A program made the position numbers and the translations under genes. 5,792 nt of DNA from Pyrinomonadaceae bacterium (GTDB taxonomy: Bacteria > Acidobacteriota > Blastocatellia > Pyrinomonadales > Pyrinomonadaceae): assembly GCA_025937955.1 (NCBI GenBank), contig JAICQI010000410.1, positions 1-5,792 of the forward strand. The letters run 5' to 3'. How positions within the stretch are numbered: the stretch's first letter is position 1; each line of letters begins with the position of its first letter. A model generated the notes under the pieces. The model was not told the DNA's origin. It saw only the letters and a program-made list of their open reading frames with translations, and did no database searches. This document shows positions 4,755 through 5,792 of this stretch, piece after piece.

Positions 4755-5792
4755 CTAAGATTCGATCTGCACCGATGCAGCGACGGTGCTCGGGACTTCT
4801 GCCGGTTTCACGGTCTGCTGGGCTTCGCGTTCTTTGCGCGCTGCCAGGGCGTACCGTCGATCGCTCACCGCCAGGCCCCCGCCGATCGCCATCAGCAAGG
4901 CGCCCCCCCAGATCCAGCCGACGAAAGGTTTATAGTACACGCGAACCGTCCATGAGCCCTCACCGACCGGTTCACCGAGCGACACGTAGAGATCTCGAAA
5001 CAGTCCGCTGTCAATCGCGGTCTCGGTCATGACGTTGCCGCTCGCGGTGTAGTTCCGTTTTTCCGGGAACATCTTCTCGATCTCTGTTCCGTTACGGCTG
5101 ACGGTGATCTCTGCGCGTCCGGCAACATAGTTTGGTCCGTTCACGTTGCTCACGCCATCGAAGCGAAACTCATACCCGCCGGCGCTCACCGTGTCACCAC
5201 GCGCCATGCGAACGTCCTGCTCGATCTGGTACCCGGTGACCATCGTCACACCGACGATAAACACCGCCACGCCAAGATGCGCCACTTGCATGCCATAGTA
5301 GCTACGACTCTGCGCGCGCAGTTTTTGAAACGTGGTGAGCTGTCCGGTAGTGACTCGAACGCGCTCCCACAGATTCGCGAAAACAGTGGTAACTATCCAG
5401 ATCGCGAGCAACAGTCCCAAACTTACAAGCCACTTCCATTGTCCAAACACAAACGGCAACGCCGCCGCACTAATCACGCTGATCACAAAAGCCCAACGCA
5501 ACCTGGTAACAAGATCCGGAAGACTCGCTTTCTTCCAACGCGCAATCGGTCCAACACCCATCAGGAACATCGCCGGCGCCATCAACGGCACGAACACGAG
5601 ATTGAAGTACGGTGGACCAACTGACAGCTTCGCTCCACCAAACGCATCAACAATCAACGGATAAAGCGTTCCAAGCAGGACCGAACCTGCCGCAACAGTC
5701 AACAGCACATTATTCGAGAGCAACAGCGATTCGCGCGAGACAACGTCGAACTTGCCACCAAGCCCAACTTGTTTCGCACGCCATGCGTAAAG
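4755..5792 (-). CDS. ccmF: Heme lyase subunit CcmF, C-terminal 345 residues (5' end beyond the window)
   Basis: CcmF is the multi-span inner-membrane subunit that takes heme from holo-CcmE and ligates it to apocytochrome c. The frame is open to the right edge and begins LYAWRAKQVGLGGKF, then VVSRESLLLSNNVLL, both typical of the middle of CcmF. Since CcmF is usually about 640-670 residues, roughly the C-terminal half is present. Five or more membrane helices are visible, with the conserved GTLYPL and GPPYFN segments. The invariant heme-ligand histidine of MQVAHLGVAVF (His codon at 5277-5279, corresponding to His491 of E. coli CcmF by context) is present. The periplasmic loop after it carries DVRMARGD, NYTASGNVMTE and GLFRDLYVSLGEP, and the last helix is WIWGGALLMAIGGGL. 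The WWD heme-handling domain would lie upstream, outside the window. A TTG within this frame at 5723 is internal, not the start. Confidence 0.97.
   Translation of the reverse strand, partial: LYAWRAKQVGLGGKFDVVSRESLLLSNNVLLTVAAGSVLLGTLYPLIVDAFGGAKLSVGPPYFNLVFVPLMAPAMFLMGVGPIARWKKASLPDLVTRLRWAFVISVISAAALPFVFGQWKWLVSLGLLLAIWIVTTVFANLWERVRVTTGQLTTFQKLRAQSRSYYGMQVAHLGVAVFIVGVTMVTGYQIEQDVRMARGDTVSAGGYEFRFDGVSNVNGPNYVAGRAEITVSRNGTEIEKMFPEKRNYTASGNVMTETAIDSGLFRDLYVSLGEPVGEGSWTVRVYYKPFVGWIWGGALLMAIGGGLAVSDRRYALAARKEREAQQTVKPAEVPSTVAASVQIES

Noticed and set aside
4755..5723. A complete shorter gene starting at the internal TTG at 5723
   Set aside because: The frame continues to the window edge through conserved CcmF sequence (LYAWRA, VVSRESL), so the gene is the 3' part of full-length ccmF.

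Overview
The window is a stretch of bacterial chromosome dominated by the 3' half of a System I cytochrome c maturation (Ccm) operon on the minus strand. It is read from the right edge leftwards as ccmF (3' part only), ccmG, ccmH, ccmI and then a second membrane-anchored TPR protein. To the left lie a plus-strand gene for an exported protein, which converges on the TPR gene, and a divergently transcribed minus-strand gene for an exported PQQ-type beta-propeller protein that runs off the left edge. Coding density is very high. The only non-coding stretches are 42 bp (1160-1201), 30 bp (2180-2209), 6 bp (2819-2824) and 27 bp (4728-4754). No gene-free stretch exceeds 300 bases, and I see no tRNA, rRNA, CRISPR array, transposase or phage gene.

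How the genes work together: CcmF is the membrane heme lyase subunit that receives heme from holo-CcmE and attaches it to apocytochrome c. CcmG is a membrane-tethered thioredoxin-like reductant, CcmH carries the LRCxxC redox motif, and CcmI is the TPR chaperone that presents the apocytochrome. The order F-G-H-I is the classical one. The G/H and H/I junctions are 4-nt start/stop overlaps (ATGA and GTGA), which suggests translational coupling. The extra TPR protein follows ccmI after 6 nt and is probably the last operon gene. It could be an accessory apocytochrome chaperone, which is inference.

Organism: a Gram-negative bacterium of moderately high G+C that makes c-type cytochromes by System I. 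The Ccm proteins look proteobacterial, closest in style to beta/gamma-proteobacteria as I remember those families. The surrounding genes (PPC-like exported protein with a Pro/Glu linker, PQQ-propeller protein, small TPR protein) look more like Acidobacteriota. I cannot settle the phylum from the sequence alone.

The most unusual signal is a family of short tandem repeats with 9-nt units (consensus ATCYGYGKH, Y=C/T, K=G/T, H=A/C/T). It fills almost the whole ccmF-ccmG spacer and the whole spacer between the two convergent genes, each time directly after a stop codon. A different 8-nt tandem (CGCAAAGG x2) lies inside the signal-peptide codons of the plus-strand gene. I found no defence system or otherwise undescribed multi-gene system.
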